This document shows positions 15,356 to 16,058 of a stretch of DNA of 16,058 nucleotides, in pieces (positions within the stretch are counted from its first letter, which is position 1; every line of letters begins with the position of its first letter). The stretch comes from Bacteroidota bacterium. GTDB taxonomy: Bacteria; Bacteroidota; Ignavibacteria; Kapaibacteriales; Kapaibacteriaceae. The stretch lies in the NCBI GenBank assembly GCA_003488525.1, contig DNLG01000097.1:19090-35147 (forward strand), in the 5' to 3' direction. A program made the position numbers and the translations under genes. The notes under the pieces are model-generated. The model was not told where the DNA came from. It did no database searches and saw only the letters and a list, made by a program, of their open reading frames with translations.

Positions 15356-16058
15356 ATGCGAATCGGAATGGTGTGTTACCCGACCTACGGTGGAAGCGGT
15401 GTGCTGGCCACGGAGTTGGGACACGAACTTGCAAAAAAAGGTCATAGCGTACACTTCATCACGTACGCACAGCCGATGCGCCTTGACAGGTTTCAGGATA
15501 ACATCTATTACCACGAGGTAGAAACTCCGTCGTATCCGCTGATGGAGTTCAACCAGTACACCCTGTCGCTGGCTGGCAAGATCCTGGATGTGGCCAAGTA
15601 CGAGCAGCTTGATGTCGTGCATGTGCATTATGCAATTCCTCATGCCGTCAGTGCCTACCTGGCTAAGGAGATCAGCCGTGCCACGCGCCCCTTTCGGCTT
15701 GTGACGACACTTCACGGAACCGACATCACGCTTGTTGGATTGGAGCCGACGTTTCTTCCGCTCGTGAAGTTCTCGCTGGAGAAGAGCGACGTGGTGACGG
15801 CCGTTTCGGGATTTCTTGCAGAGAAAACGCGCCAGAGTTTTGGTCAGGACCTTGCCATCCGTGTCATCCCAAACTTCGTCGACACAACGCTGTACCAGCG
15901 CAGTGACTGCAGTCACCTCCATAAGCACCTCAACCGCAACGGCGAGATTGTGCTCATGCACGTCTCAAATTTCCGTCCGGTCAAGCGTGTGCAGGACTGC
16001 GTGCGCCTTCTCGCAGAGGTCCGCAACAAGGTCAACGCTCGGCTGGTCTTTGTTGGCG
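15356..16058 (+). CDS. bshA: N-acetyl-alpha-D-glucosaminyl L-malate synthase BshA (3' truncated)
   Basis: BshA is the GT4-family glycosyltransferase that joins UDP-GlcNAc and L-malate in the first step of bacillithiol synthesis. The 234 visible codons run without a stop to the window edge (full family length about 375-380). Diagnostic segments are MVCYPTYGGSGVLATELG (5-22), FITYAQPMRL (34-43), VHVHYAIPHA (88-97), TTLHGTDITLVG (117-128), VTAVSGFL (147-154), VIPNFVD (170-176) and HVSNFRPVKRV (202-212). These follow BshA more closely than generic GT4 enzymes. AGAGGG at 15343-15348 is seven bases before the ATG. bshB and bshC are not in view. Confidence 0.94.
   Translation, partial: MRIGMVCYPTYGGSGVLATELGHELAKKGHSVHFITYAQPMRLDRFQDNIYYHEVETPSYPLMEFNQYTLSLAGKILDVAKYEQLDVVHVHYAIPHAVSAYLAKEISRATRPFRLVTTLHGTDITLVGLEPTFLPLVKFSLEKSDVVTAVSGFLAEKTRQSFGQDLAIRVIPNFVDTTLYQRSDCSHLHKHLNRNGEIVLMHVSNFRPVKRVQDCVRLLAEVRNKVNARLVFVG

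Noticed and set aside
15314..15961. Upstream extension of the yigZ frame
   Set aside because: The frame stays open but lies antisense to bshA, and the family start MSFTPYRTV is at 15313.

Overview
The window is about 16 kb of ordinary-looking chromosomal DNA, roughly mid-50s % GC by eye, almost fully coding. It suggests a Gram-negative bacterium of the Bacteroidetes/Chlorobi (FCB) side, perhaps Ignavibacteria- or Kapabacteria-like. Reasons: a TonB/ExbD energy-transduction cluster, an outer-membrane-type beta-barrel protein, a lipoprotein, a bacillithiol synthesis gene (bshA), and two intergenic matches to the TAnnTTTG -7 box of Bacteroidetes-type housekeeping promoters. Unlike many Bacteroidetes, several genes here also have clear GAGG-type Shine-Dalgarno sites. 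The phylum is inferred from gene content, not proven.

Region 1 (1-4443, + strand) is an envelope cluster. It holds the tail of a first ExbD-like gene, a complete ExbD, TonB, a small two-helix membrane protein, a PstS-like substrate-binding lipoprotein and a secreted TPR protein. Two junctions are ATGA overlaps and another is a 7-base gap, so it looks like one operon. ExbD and TonB carry proton-motive energy to the outer membrane. The periplasmic binding protein and TPR protein probably act in the same envelope process, whose substrate cannot be read from the sequence.

Region 2 (4444-11560, + strand) is the conserved yceD-rpmF-plsX-fabH-fabD-fabG-acpP-fabF-rnc cluster. PlsX makes acyl-phosphate for phospholipid synthesis. 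FabH starts fatty-acid chains, FabD loads malonate onto AcpP, FabF elongates and FabG reduces the beta-keto group. Ribosomal protein L32, the YceD protein and RNase III flank them. Candidate promoters lie before yceD and before acpP. plsX appears to start at GTG, and a 12-codon reading frame bridges rpmF and plsX.

Region 3 (11621-14719, + strand) is one 1032-residue exported protein that joins a gluzincin-type metallopeptidase domain, a TolB-like beta-propeller and a C-terminal outer-membrane-type beta-barrel.

Region 4 (14699-16058) has a YigZ/IMPACT-family gene on the minus strand, overlapping the preceding gene tail-to-tail by 21 bases. Divergent from it, 42 bases away, is the 5' part of bshA, which runs off the window.

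I saw no tRNA, rRNA, CRISPR array, insertion sequence or prophage gene. Nothing here is clearly an undescribed system. The most distinctive items are the peptidase-propeller-barrel fusion and the TonB-linked binding-protein/TPR module.
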